A stretch of 64,000 nucleotides of DNA, from positions 4,154,001 to 4,218,000 of the forward strand of contig OZ245942.1 in assembly GCA_965230065.1 (NCBI GenBank), in the 5' to 3' direction. Every line of letters starts with the position of its first letter. The stretch's first letter is position 1. This document shows, in pieces, positions 50,538 through 59,569 of the stretch. Origin of the DNA: G965230065 sp965230065 (lineage in GTDB: Bacteria > Bacteroidota > Bacteroidia > Cytophagales > Cyclobacteriaceae). The notes beneath the pieces were generated by a model, which made no database searches, was not told the DNA's origin, and saw only the letters and a list, made by a program, of their open reading frames with translations. The translations under genes were made by a program, and so were the position numbers.

Positions 50538-51494
50538 ATGCGTAAAAATATTTTGCTATTAGAATCTGTGGCAGATGAGGCATTTCATTTGTTGCAGCAA
50601 GATGCACAAGTGCAGGTTTTTACGGCTTATCAGGGAGAATCTATTGACGAAATCACCTTAAAAAATGATATTCATGCCATTATTACCCGTGGCAAAGGGC
50701 AGGTATCCGATGCATTAATGGAAGCTTGTAAGGGTTTGGAAGTTGTAGCCCGCTGTGGTGTAGGCCTGGACAATGTTGATGTAAAAGCTGCTACCACCCG
50801 GAATATCAAAGTTGTGAATGCCCCTGGGGTGAATGCAGCTACCATTGCCGAGCATACCTTCAGCCTGATGCTGATTTTGATCCGAAATCTGTACAATTCG
50901 ATTTCCCAGGTAAAAGAAGGCAACTGGCAGTGGCGCAACCAGTATACCGGAGATGAGCTTTCCGGAAAAACCCTGGGTGTGTTGGGGCTTGGCAACATTG
51001 GCAAACGGGTAGCCCGCATGGCCAGTGTGTTTGGTATGAAGGTTATTTACTGGGATAAGTTTGTAAACGAACCTGCCTACATTTCTTTAAGTATGGAGGA
51101 GGTATTGCAACAAGCGGATGTTGTAACACTACACGTACCACTTTTGCCCGATACGGAAGGACTGATTGGTGAAAAAGAACTTGCCCTCATGCAATCACAT
51201 GCCATGCTCATTAATACGGCACGCGGCAGTATTATAGACCAAGAGGCGCTTACAAAAGCCTTACAAACTGGAAAAATAGCTTCTTTTGGTGCCGATGTGC
51301 TGGCGGCTGAGCCTCCGGATGAAAATGAACTCATTACCAAATTGCCCAATACATTTATCAGCCCGCATGTAGGTAGCCTTACGGCCACTACTTACCGGAA
51401 TATGTGTGTGCTCACGGTAAATAATGTTTTGGCATTGTTGGCAGGAAATGAAGTGGAAGCTTCTTGTATCTTCAACAGAAAAGAATTGGCCTGA
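50538..51494 (+). CDS. D-2-hydroxyacid dehydrogenase (SerA-like)
   Basis: The 318-residue enzyme has the NAD-binding motif GLGNIGKRVAR near 151-161 with WDK as the adenosine-ribose acidic site. The catalytic set is Arg in INTARGSIID, Glu in ADVLAAEPP and His in ISPHVGSLT. It looks like a short 3-phosphoglycerate dehydrogenase without ACT domain or a related hydroxyacid reductase, so serine synthesis is possible but not proved. It is coupled to the VOC gene (3-base gap) and followed 70 bases later by a heme-binding propeller lipoprotein. Confidence 0.88.
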   Translation: MRKNILLLESVADEAFHLLQQDAQVQVFTAYQGESIDEITLKNDIHAIITRGKGQVSDALMEACKGLEVVARCGVGLDNVDVKAATTRNIKVVNAPGVNAATIAEHTFSLMLILIRNLYNSISQVKEGNWQWRNQYTGDELSGKTLGVLGLGNIGKRVARMASVFGMKVIYWDKFVNEPAYISLSMEEVLQQADVVTLHVPLLPDTEGLIGEKELALMQSHAMLINTARGSIIDQEALTKALQTGKIASFGADVLAAEPPDENELITKLPNTFISPHVGSLTATTYRNMCVLTVNNVLALLAGNEVEASCIFNRKELA

Positions 51495-51564
51495 TTATCA
51501 TAAAATAAATATCATTCCTTGCGCTTTTCATAATACCTGAAAATTGCTGATAAACATTCAATCT

Positions 51565-54219
51565 ATGAAAATTATTTCCCTCTTTTTGTTATTTATTGTT
51601 TTGGCCACAGCTTGTAGTAGTTTAACAGAACCTGAAGCTGTTAATACTGAACCTTTAGGCCCCAAGCTCGAGAAATTAAAATTATTATCTGGCTTCAAAG
51701 CTGAGCATTTGTACAGTCCTTCTGAAAATGAACAGGGCTCCTGGGTCTCAATGACCTTTGATGACAAAGGTCGGTTGATCACTTCCGATCAATACGGTTG
51801 GTTGTACCGTCTGGAACTTCCTGCAATAGGTGATACCATTGCTCCCACAGTAGAGAAATTGAATATCAATATGGGATATGCGCAGGGTTTGCTCTGGGCA
51901 TTCAATAGTTTGTATGTGGTGGTAAATCACAAAAGTGATGAAGATTTTGAAAAAGGCAGCGGGCTTTACCGCATTGTAGATTCTAACCAGAATGATGTGC
52001 TTGACTCACTGGATGATGTCACCCTTTTAAAAGCAATGGAGGGTAGGGGTGAACATGGCCCCCATAGTATCATTTTAGGGCCTGACGAACAATCTCTTTA
52101 TTTTATTGCCGGAAATCATACGGATGTTCCTGAAATGGACGACTATATCGTTCCATCAGTATGGGAATCAGATAATCTTTTTCCTTTGGTTACAGACCCG
52201 AGGGGGCATGCCGCTGACCGTGAGCCACCCGGAGGATGGATTGCCCGTTTAGATTCGCTGGGAACAAACTGGGAATTGTTTAGCGTGGGATACAGGAATG
52301 CTTTTGATATTGCATTTAACGAGCAGGGCGATTTGTTTACCTACGATTCTGATATGGAGTGGGACCTGGGAATGCCCTGGTACCGCCCCACCCGCATTTG
52401 TCATATTACCAGCGGTAGTGAGTTTGGGTGGCGTACAGGTACAGGTAAATGGCCGGTGTATTACCCTGATAATTTACCGCCCCTCCTAAACATCGGACAA
52501 GGTTCGCCTACAGGCGTAATTTACGGGGAAAATGCCCGTTTTCCTGAAAAATACCGTAAGGCCCTGTATGCTTTTGACTGGAGCTTTGGTATCATTTATG
52601 CCATTCACATGCAGCCTGACGGAGCTTCCTATCAGGCAAGCAGGGAAGAGTTTATCTCAGGAATGCCCCTGCCCTTGACCGACGGAGTGATAGGCCCTGA
52701 TGGTGCGATGTATTTCATGACAGGAGGACGCAGGTTAGAATCTGATTTGTACCGCGTTTATGCTTCCGATTATAAAGATGTGGCTGTAGCTTCAGTTAAA
52801 GAAACAAGTGAAGAAACTGAAGCACATGCGATCAGGGTAAAACTGGAAAATTATCACAAAGAAATAGGGGAGGAAGCAATAGATATTGCCTGGCCATATC
52901 TCAACCACCCAGACCGTTTCGTGCGTTATGCAGCCCGCATTGCCATTGAACATCAGCCCGCAATGTTATGGCAGGAAAAAGCCATTAATGCAGATGATCC
53001 ACAAACATTGATTCAGGGGACAATAGCATTGGCAAGACAAGGTAATCAAAGCCTGCAATCAGAAATGTTACAATCACTTGTTGCTTTAGATTATGATGCC
53101 CTTCCTGAAGAAACACAACTGGATTTGATCAGGGCTTTTGAGCTAACATTTGTTCGTATGGGAGCACCCGCTCAGCAAGGCAAGTCTATGGTAATAGATT
53201 ATTTAAGCCCACATTACCCGGCCAGTACCGATGCACTCAACAGAGAGCTGGCAAAGGTTTTGGCTTTTTTAGAATCACCACAGGTAGTAGAAAAAACCCT
53301 GGTTTTATTGGAAACCAAACGGGAAAAAGTAAAAGAAGGAATAGGTGGGGAAACTGCCACAGATGCCAGCGACCTGATTTTGCGTAATCCGCAATATGGT
53401 ATGGACATCGCCAGAACACTGGAAAGCCTGCCCGATCCGCAACATACTTTTTATGCTACTGTGCTGAGTAGTGTAAACAGTGGGTGGAACCCTGATTTAC
53501 GTGAAAGGTATTTCAAATGGTTCTATAATGCCTTTAACTTCCAGGCAGGTAATAGTTATATAGGCTACATCAACCAGGTGCGTTTGCAAGCTTTAGAAAA
53601 TGTACCTGAAGATAAATTGGCCCATTATAAAGAAATTTCGGGTGATTCCCTGCTTACCAATTCAGGAAAAACACTGGCTGACCTGCCTGAACCCGAAGGG
53701 CCTGGAAAACGATGGGAAATGGAAGATATTGATACCTTGATTGAAGGAAGTTTAGCAAACCGGGATTTTGAAAGAGGAAGAAATATGTATCTGGCTACAC
53801 GCTGTGCCTCTTGTCACCTGATGCGGGGCGAAGGCGGTATGATTGGCCCTGACCTCACCCAACTGGGCACACGCTTTTCTCAAAGGGATATGCTGGAAGC
53901 CATAATAGAACCCAATGCCGTGATTTCCGACCAGTATGCCGCTACGGTACTTTACCTGGAGGATGGAACTTCTGTGGTAGGCAGGCTCACCGATCAGGAT
54001 GAGGATTTCTATTATCTGTCCCAGAATCCCTTTGCACCCAATGTGATCCGTGAAGTGCCTAAAGAAGATGTTACAGAAGAAAAGCTTTCGGCCATGTCAG
54101 TAATGCCTCCTGGTATGATCAACCGGCTAAACGAAGAGGAACTGAAAGACCTGTTGGCCTATCTGATGGCTGGGGGCAATGAAAACCATGAAGTTTTTGC
54201 AGGTTCAGAGACTGAGTGA
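51565..54219 (+). CDS. Lipoprotein: sugar-dehydrogenase propeller, helical repeats, TIGR02603-like heme domain
   Basis: The 884-residue start at MKIISLFLLFIVLATAC gives a lipobox (ATAC, Cys17); a TTG 21 bases earlier is possible but unlikely. Residues about 40-410 are a six-bladed propeller of the soluble-glucose/sorbosone dehydrogenase kind (MTFDDKGRLITSDQYGWLYRL, YDSDMEWDLGMPWYRPT). Residues about 420-720 are helical repeats. The C terminus has a cytochrome motif CASCH near 747-751 followed by GPDLTQLGTRF and the EPNAVISDQY pattern of the Planctomycetes-type putative heme-binding domain. It probably oxidises a sugar or polyol in the envelope. It is the second protein of this kind in the window. 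Confidence 0.87.
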   Translation: MKIISLFLLFIVLATACSSLTEPEAVNTEPLGPKLEKLKLLSGFKAEHLYSPSENEQGSWVSMTFDDKGRLITSDQYGWLYRLELPAIGDTIAPTVEKLNINMGYAQGLLWAFNSLYVVVNHKSDEDFEKGSGLYRIVDSNQNDVLDSLDDVTLLKAMEGRGEHGPHSIILGPDEQSLYFIAGNHTDVPEMDDYIVPSVWESDNLFPLVTDPRGHAADREPPGGWIARLDSLGTNWELFSVGYRNAFDIAFNEQGDLFTYDSDMEWDLGMPWYRPTRICHITSGSEFGWRTGTGKWPVYYPDNLPPLLNIGQGSPTGVIYGENARFPEKYRKALYAFDWSFGIIYAIHMQPDGASYQASREEFISGMPLPLTDGVIGPDGAMYFMTGGRRLESDLYRVYASDYKDVAVASVKETSEETEAHAIRVKLENYHKEIGEEAIDIAWPYLNHPDRFVRYAARIAIEHQPAMLWQEKAINADDPQTLIQGTIALARQGNQSLQSEMLQSLVALDYDALPEETQLDLIRAFELTFVRMGAPAQQGKSMVIDYLSPHYPASTDALNRELAKVLAFLESPQVVEKTLVLLETKREKVKEGIGGETATDASDLILRNPQYGMDIARTLESLPDPQHTFYATVLSSVNSGWNPDLRERYFKWFYNAFNFQAGNSYIGYINQVRLQALENVPEDKLAHYKEISGDSLLTNSGKTLADLPEPEGPGKRWEMEDIDTLIEGSLANRDFERGRNMYLATRCASCHLMRGEGGMIGPDLTQLGTRFSQRDMLEAIIEPNAVISDQYAATVLYLEDGTSVVGRLTDQDEDFYYLSQNPFAPNVIREVPKEDVTEEKLSAMSVMPPGMINRLNEEELKDLLAYLMAGGNENHEVFAGSETE

Positions 54220-54225
54220 TGAAAG

Positions 54226-54256
54226 GCTGAAGACGGAAGTATGTACATTCTTCGGC
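54226..54256. terminator. Hairpin between convergent genes
   Basis: GCTGAAGA (54226-54233) pairs with TCTTCGGC (54249-54256) with one G-U pair over a 15-base loop. It lies between the stops of the propeller lipoprotein and the small lipoprotein. No T run adjoins it. It shares GAAGACGGA with the hairpin at 14.94 kb. Confidence 0.5.
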
Positions 54257-54268
54257 TCCTGACTAAAA

Positions 54269-54664
54269 CTAATTCTCGGTACTGGCTACAGTTTGCTGAG
54301 GATTAGCAATAGAGCTTTGCGTAGTTGAGTCAGAGGGAACAGTGAAGGGAAGGGTTTCGGTAGTGTCTACCGGAGGAGGCACCGTTTTGGGGAATACCGT
54401 CACCATTTCTATGGTTTTTAGTTCTTTTTCGCGCTGGACAACGTGCAAATCGTCAATAATACCAATATTCCGGTTGCCATGTTTGTCTTTTGAAGTTACA
54501 AATCCTTTGGGTAAGGAATCATTTCCAAAAAGCGAAAATTTGGCCAGCCTGACACTGTCATCCAATATAAAAGCACTCTGATAGGCAGGGCAAATCATAG
54601 GCTTACATGCTTGGATGGTATACAAAATACCACAAATAAATATTGCCAGGGGAAGTTTATTCAT
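54269..54664 (-). CDS. Small lipoprotein of unknown function
   Basis: The 131-residue product has a lipoprotein signal ending TIQAC (Cys near 20). After it come CPAYQSAFILDD and a mixed region with KFSLFGNDSLPKG. The C-terminal half is rich in Pro, Thr and Ser and looks unstructured. Bacteroidota contain many small lipoproteins with the CPAYxSAF stretch, and their role is unknown to me. TAGATTTG on the minus strand at 54678-54685 could be a -7 element but would leave a leader under 10 bases. Confidence 0.75.
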   Translation of the reverse strand: MNKLPLAIFICGILYTIQACKPMICPAYQSAFILDDSVRLAKFSLFGNDSLPKGFVTSKDKHGNRNIGIIDDLHVVQREKELKTIEMVTVFPKTVPPPVDTTETLPFTVPSDSTTQSSIANPQQTVASTEN

Positions 54665-55069
54665 TTAATATTTGGGCCAAATCTAACGAACAGCACTCAA
54701 TTTTAATGGGTGAGCCACCGTGAACATTGAACTTCCTAGCAAATTTGCAGCAAAACTTATAGATTTATGACAAAATAACTTCATAATATTACATTTCTTA
54801 TAGAATTATTAGTATTGCAACTAAAATATTCCTGTTTTTTTCATAATAATAAGAAATCCTGTTGCTTCTGATACGAATAGTATAACTATTCTAATAGCGG
54901 AAAAGTCCGCAAAAGTGTGAAAAGCATCTGGATCTTCCGGTTTGGCGCACATTCATGCCTAAACCCCTAATACAATACGAAAAACATTACTGTATTGGTA
55001 TGCAGTTTATGAAGAAAAACTTGAAGGAGTTTTCCGGATATTACGAAAAACTGTGCTGAAGCTGACTTT
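54665..55069. other. 405-base gene-free region with two adjacent hairpins
   Basis: No credible frame is present. GAATAGT/ACTATTC (54875-54891, loop of 3) and GCGGA/TCCGC (54897-54910, loop AAAG) sit side by side. Further on, AATAC and GTATT repeats could pair around 54970-54995. The region lies upstream of the small lipoprotein gene and downstream of lepB, both on the minus strand. It may hold a small RNA or simply regulatory sequence; I cannot tell. Confidence 0.4.
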
Positions 55070-56191
55070 TTAGTGAATTAAATGGAAAAGGCGGCTCCAG
55101 CGGATCTTATTCAATAATCCCTTATTAGGATCCAGTGAAAGCCAAATGAAGAATGCTTTGCCTACCACATGGTCTTCAGGCACAAAACCCCAAAAACGGG
55201 AATCCTCTGAGTTATGCCGGTTATCTCCCATCATGAAGTAGTAGTTTTGCTTGAAAGTGTAGGTATCTGCTTTTTCTCCATCTATGTATAACCCGCCATC
55301 TTTTTCCTCTACGGTTTCATGGCCTTCGTAGTAGGTAATCAGGTTTTTGTATTTGGTAATATTATCTGTTGTCAGGGTAATGGTTTGCCCTTCGGCAGGT
55401 ACTTCCAGAGGACCAAAATAGTCGGCATTCCAGGGAAAACCATCGGGAAAAATCCGGCTATTGACCTGGTCTTCAGATTTGGTGACCATCCTCACATCTT
55501 TGATGAAAGGAAGGGCTTTTAATTCCTCAGCCGTCTCTACAGTACAAAGTACTACATAACCATTTCCATTTTGTACGAGGTTCTTTTCCCAAATATCGTA
55601 TTCTTCAAACACACGGTCATTGATGATTTCGTCAGTTTCAATGAAATGTTGAAACTGAAGGCCTGGAGGATTTTCAACAAGTGACTCATTTACATAAACC
55701 TGGGTGTTTTCAATTTTTACAACATCACCAGGCGTACCGATACATCGCTTGATATAGTTGGTTTTCAGGTCGGTAGGATACTGGTGTTCGGGAGGATAAT
55801 TAAATACCACCACATCGTTTCGCTGAATGTCGGAAAGGCCGGGAAGGCGGTATTGCGGTAACTGAATCCAGTCAAGATAAGAAGGAATATCCGTACCCCA
55901 TATCTTTTGGTGTGTAAGCGGCACTTGCAAAGGGGTTTTTGGGGTGCGGGCACCGTAATGCACTTTGCTCACGAAAAGAAAATCACCTACCAGAAGCGAT
56001 TGTTCCATAGAAGGGGTAGGAATAGTAAAGGCCTCTAAAAACAACCAACGAATAATGGTGGCGGCAATCACGGCAAAAACAATGGCATCTACCCACTCAC
56101 GGGTTTTTGACTTAGGTTTTTCTGGTTCTTGCGCTTGCTGAGACTGGCTTTCAGTATCCTTTTCTTTTTTCTTGAAAGATAAACTTACCAT
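55070..56191 (-). CDS. lepB: Signal peptidase I
   Basis: The 373-residue protein has a charged cytosolic N terminus (1-32) and a membrane anchor at about 34-52. The S26 catalytic domain has Ser61 in PTPSMEQSLLVGD and Lys148 in NYIKRCIGTPGD. The later box reads FMMGDNRHNSEDSRFWG. It cleaves Sec signal peptides on the periplasmic face. A long insertion between the Lys box and the last box (about 165-320) is usual for Bacteroidota LepB. It is last in the parA-parB-DUF5683-dapB-lepB group, 63 bases after dapB. Confidence 0.95.
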   Translation of the reverse strand: MVSLSFKKKEKDTESQSQQAQEPEKPKSKTREWVDAIVFAVIAATIIRWLFLEAFTIPTPSMEQSLLVGDFLFVSKVHYGARTPKTPLQVPLTHQKIWGTDIPSYLDWIQLPQYRLPGLSDIQRNDVVVFNYPPEHQYPTDLKTNYIKRCIGTPGDVVKIENTQVYVNESLVENPPGLQFQHFIETDEIINDRVFEEYDIWEKNLVQNGNGYVVLCTVETAEELKALPFIKDVRMVTKSEDQVNSRIFPDGFPWNADYFGPLEVPAEGQTITLTTDNITKYKNLITYYEGHETVEEKDGGLYIDGEKADTYTFKQNYYFMMGDNRHNSEDSRFWGFVPEDHVVGKAFFIWLSLDPNKGLLNKIRWSRLFHLIH

Positions 56192-56254
56192 AAGTAAATC
56201 AATTATGCATTGAGCTTAAGTAGCGAAGATAATGCATCTGCTACGTAGTTCTAG

Positions 56255-56983
56255 TTAAAACTGTAAGAAATCGTCCATATCCAACACCCCTTTTTTGTCT
56301 TTGACCCATTCTGCAACCAGTACGGCACCCAGGGCAAACCCTTTGCGTGTGTGGGCCGTGTGGGATATTACGATATCATCAATTTCAGAAGAATACCTAA
56401 CAATATGTGTACCGGGAACTTCGTCTTTTCTTATTGCTTTGATGGGCAATACTTTTTTTGACAAACTATTGGTTTTCTCTTCGGCCAATTCCCATTTTTC
56501 AATATTTGGTAAAGCTTGCACAATCGGTTCGGCCAAAGAAATGGCTGTTCCACTGGGTGCGTCTTTTTTATGGATATGATGCGTCTCTTCCATGGAAGGC
56601 TGATAGTCGGGAATTGCTTTCATCAAAGAAGCCAGGTATTGGTTCAGCTTGAAGAAAATATTGACACCAATGCTAAAATTAGAAGCGTAAAAGAAAGCCC
56701 CATGATGTTGCTTACACAGGGTTTCAATTTCATCTTTTTGCGAGAGCCATCCGGTTGTGCCTGATATCACAGGAATATTATTCTCAATACAGAAGCGGAG
56801 GTTATCAGGTGCGGCATCGGGTTGTGTAAATTCAATGGCTACATCCACCTGGCTGGCATCTATATCCTCCAGGGAGTCATCCGTATTTTGGTCTATTTTA
56901 TAAACAATGGAATGGTTTCTTTCCAGGGCGAGCTGCTCAATGGTTTTGCCCATTTTTCCATATCCGATGATGAGAATATTCAT
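56255..56983 (-). CDS. dapB: 4-hydroxy-tetrahydrodipicolinate reductase
   Basis: The 242-residue enzyme of lysine and diaminopimelate synthesis has the NAD(P) motif GYGKMG near 7-12, SGTTGWL, the active-site EETHHIHKKDAPSGTA near 130-145 and HTAHTRKGFALGA. It is shorter than E. coli DapB (273), as is normal in this phylum. It starts directly after the DUF5683 gene (1-base gap). Confidence 0.95.
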   Translation of the reverse strand: MNILIIGYGKMGKTIEQLALERNHSIVYKIDQNTDDSLEDIDASQVDVAIEFTQPDAAPDNLRFCIENNIPVISGTTGWLSQKDEIETLCKQHHGAFFYASNFSIGVNIFFKLNQYLASLMKAIPDYQPSMEETHHIHKKDAPSGTAISLAEPIVQALPNIEKWELAEEKTNSLSKKVLPIKAIRKDEVPGTHIVRYSSEIDDIVISHTAHTRKGFALGAVLVAEWVKDKKGVLDMDDFLQF

Positions 56984-57673
56984 TTATTTTAGATTTAAAG
57001 TAAGTGAAAGCCCTACATGATATTTTCCGGCAGTAGCCAAAGCTGTTTGCCCAATAGTGGGTTTTAATTGAAACGATAAATCTTCATTTACCTCAAATTC
57101 CCTTAGGTGGGCGTCCACAATGGCATCTACGATATTGAGCGCATAAAACCCGGCCATGATGATAATCATATAGTCCCGGTTTCTGTTAGTTGACTCTAGT
57201 CCTTTATCAATGCTGTAATTTTCTGCCCGGGTACCAATGAGCGGATTTTCATTTTCCGCCCCAATGTCTTCAGCCAGCCGGGCCTGACGAAATACAGAAA
57301 GGCGGTCGTTTTGTATGGCTACCCCATACCCAAGTGCAAGAAAGCCTCCATAAATCACCGGAATTTTCCAGTAGGCCCCGTTATAAGCTTGCCCAAGACC
57401 CGGTAAAATAGCCGAAAATAAGGCCGCTTTTTTTGGGGAGTGCCCTACGTCCTGGGTTTGAATGCGGTTCGTATCAATAACTACCGTGGTAGTTGGTGTT
57501 ACAATTCCGTAATCTGCCTCGGTGAGGGTAGTGTCTATTGCAGGGGCAATTTGCTTCAGCGTATCCAGGGGTTCAACTTGTGCATATGCGTAGCTACAAA
57601 ATAAAATCAGGACCAACGCACATACATATTTCAGCCCAGTTATTTCTTTTGTCAACAGCAATTCCGACATCAT
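56984..57673 (-). CDS. DUF5683 protein
   Basis: The 229-residue protein has an N-terminal hydrophobic signal (about 14-32) and the DUF5683 core with KKAALFSAILPGLGQAYNG and KIPVIYGGFLALGYG, two membrane-associated segments. The family is Bacteroidota-specific and sits in this gene string by habit. The ATG at 57673 is used; a later Met exists but would trim the signal. Function unknown, envelope location likely. Confidence 0.87.
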   Translation of the reverse strand: MMSELLLTKEITGLKYVCALVLILFCSYAYAQVEPLDTLKQIAPAIDTTLTEADYGIVTPTTTVVIDTNRIQTQDVGHSPKKAALFSAILPGLGQAYNGAYWKIPVIYGGFLALGYGVAIQNDRLSVFRQARLAEDIGAENENPLIGTRAENYSIDKGLESTNRNRDYMIIIMAGFYALNIVDAIVDAHLREFEVNEDLSFQLKPTIGQTALATAGKYHVGLSLTLNLK

Positions 57674-57691
57674 GCTTGCACGGTTTGTATT

Positions 57692-58588
57692 TTACATCCC
57701 CAGCAATTCCAAAATCCGGGTAAGGTCATCGTTAGACAAATAAGGGATTTTTATTTCCCCCTTGCCTTTGGTATTTCCTTTTATCTGAACTTTAGTGCCA
57801 AAATGTGATGATAACTTGCTTTGCAGTTGACGTACCTGAAAAGAATCTTCTTGCGTACCGTCCGCAGGTTTGCTGGCAGGCTTGGACCGGGCAGCAAAAT
57901 TCCTGACCAGTTCTTCTACCTTGCGCACCGATAAATCATCCTTGATGGTTTGCTCAAAGATGTGCAACTGACTGTCTACATTGTCTACATTGATAATGGC
58001 CCGGGCATGGCCCATGGTAATGCGTTTATCACGCAGTGCTACCTGAATTTCAGGGGGGAGCTTGAGCAAACGCAGGTAATTATTAACGGTTGTGCGGTTT
58101 TTGCCTACCCTTTCGCCCAATTGCTCTTGTCGCAGGTCACATTCCGAAATAAGGCGTTGGTAGCTCAATGCAATTTCAATAGCATTCAGGTTTTCCCTTT
58201 GAATGTTCTCTATCAGTGCCATTTCCAGCATCTGCTGGTCGTTGGCTGTACGAATGTAAGCTGGAATTTGGGTAAGTCCGGCAATTTTAGAAGCTTGCAC
58301 CCGGCGCTCACCAGAGATAAGCTGGTAGTGGCTGTCGCCCATAGCCCGCACCGTAATCGGCTGGATGATTCCCTGGGTTTTGATAGAGTCGGCCAGCTCT
58401 TCCAGGGCTTCTTTATCAAAATTAGTCCGTGGCTGAAAAGGGTTTACATCAATTTTTTGTAGGGAAATATTGCTGATATTGCTTACAACCGCTTTCTCCT
58501 TATCTTTTTCACCTACGTTTGAGTCATCCAACAATGCACTCAGCCCCCTTCCTAAGCTATTCTTCTTCTTACCTGTTTTCGCATTCAT
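57692..58588 (-). CDS. parB: Chromosome partitioning protein ParB
   Basis: The 298-residue protein opens with GKKKNSLGRGLSALL. The ParB/Srx CTPase domain follows (about 40-130) with PFQPR, SGERR and ENIQRENL. A helix-turn-helix (about 140-200) carries GKNRTTVNNYLRLLKLP and a dimerisation tail ends the protein. It loads at parS sites and spreads with CTP. It starts 6 bases after parA. I found no convincing parS site in the window. Confidence 0.95.
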   Translation of the reverse strand: MNAKTGKKKNSLGRGLSALLDDSNVGEKDKEKAVVSNISNISLQKIDVNPFQPRTNFDKEALEELADSIKTQGIIQPITVRAMGDSHYQLISGERRVQASKIAGLTQIPAYIRTANDQQMLEMALIENIQRENLNAIEIALSYQRLISECDLRQEQLGERVGKNRTTVNNYLRLLKLPPEIQVALRDKRITMGHARAIINVDNVDSQLHIFEQTIKDDLSVRKVEELVRNFAARSKPASKPADGTQEDSFQVRQLQSKLSSHFGTKVQIKGNTKGKGEIKIPYLSNDDLTRILELLGM

Positions 58589-58594
58589 GATCTT

Positions 58595-59365
58595 TTATCC
58601 TATTCCGTTTCTTTCTAATATTTCTTTTGCCAGGTTAATATAACTGATAGATCCTTTGCTATCGGCATCATAGGCAATAGCGGGCAGCCCAAAGCTTGGC
58701 GATTCGCTCAGTCTGATATTACGAGGTACTACGGTTTTGAAAACCATGTGCTGGAAATGAGAGTTCACTTCATCAACTACCTGGTTAGAAAGCCGTAACC
58801 GTACGTCATACATTGTGAGTAAAATACCTTCTATTTCCAGATTAACATTCAAACGTGATTGAATAATTTTAATTGTGTTGAGCAGTTTTCCTAGCCCTTC
58901 CAGGGCATAATATTCACACTGCACGGGAACAATGACCGAATCGGCTGCGGTGAGGGCATTGATGGTAATAAGCCCGAGCGAAGGGGAGCAGTCGATGATG
59001 ATAAAGTCATACGCGTCTTTGATAGGCAGTATCACCTCGCGCATTCTTTCTTCCCGGCTATCAAGGTTAACCATCTCAACTTCGGCACCTACCAGGTCAA
59101 TGTGTGACGGTAAAAGGTACAGATAATCAATTTCTGTTTTACGGATTACAGACATGATATCCACACCATCCACCATACATTCATAAATGCTGTTTTCTAC
59201 CTCTTTAGGATTGATGCCCATGCCCGAGGTAGCATTGGCTTGTGGATCGGCATCTACTACAAGAGTGTTGTATTCCAAAGCGGCAAAGCTGGCAGCCAGG
59301 TTGATGGCACTGGTAGTTTTACCAACTCCTCCTTTTTGGTTAGCAACGGCTATGATTTTGCCCAT
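58595..59365 (-). CDS. parA: Chromosome partitioning ATPase ParA/Soj
   Basis: The 256-residue ATPase has the deviant Walker A motif KGGVGKTT at 11-18, the A' motif VDADPQANATSG and the Walker B IIIDCSPSLGLIT. No N-terminal DNA-binding extension is present, so it is the chromosomal Soj type. First gene of the five-gene group, so its upstream region should carry the group promoter. Confidence 0.95.
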   Translation of the reverse strand: MGKIIAVANQKGGVGKTTSAINLAASFAALEYNTLVVDADPQANATSGMGINPKEVENSIYECMVDGVDIMSVIRKTEIDYLYLLPSHIDLVGAEVEMVNLDSREERMREVILPIKDAYDFIIIDCSPSLGLITINALTAADSVIVPVQCEYYALEGLGKLLNTIKIIQSRLNVNLEIEGILLTMYDVRLRLSNQVVDEVNSHFQHMVFKTVVPRNIRLSESPSFGLPAIAYDADSKGSISYINLAKEILERNGIG

Positions 59366-59466
59366 AATAAATTTAATTGTTTTGCCACCCTATATGATCT
59401 GTTTTTTAGCATGCTGTTCTCCTTCTGCAGGGTTCAAAAAAATGGGTTGCTTTTCTGGAACAGCCA

Positions 59467-59474
59467 CAAATATA
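59467..59474 (-). promoter_or_regulatory. Candidate -7 element TATATTTG for parA
   Basis: On the minus strand these bases read TATATTTG, matching TAnnTTTG, about 100 bases before the parA ATG. A second identical octamer lies at 59540-59547 on the same strand. Neither has a TTTG at ideal spacing. The same gap must hold the promoter of the divergent PfkB gene, for which TATGTTTC near 59519 is one base off consensus. Confidence 0.4.
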
Positions 59475-59569
59475 TGAGATAAAATGAAACGAACACGATT
59501 TTATTTTCACTAAATATTATATGTTTCTTAATTTTCCGCCAAATATAAATTTCACATAAAAAATTTAAC

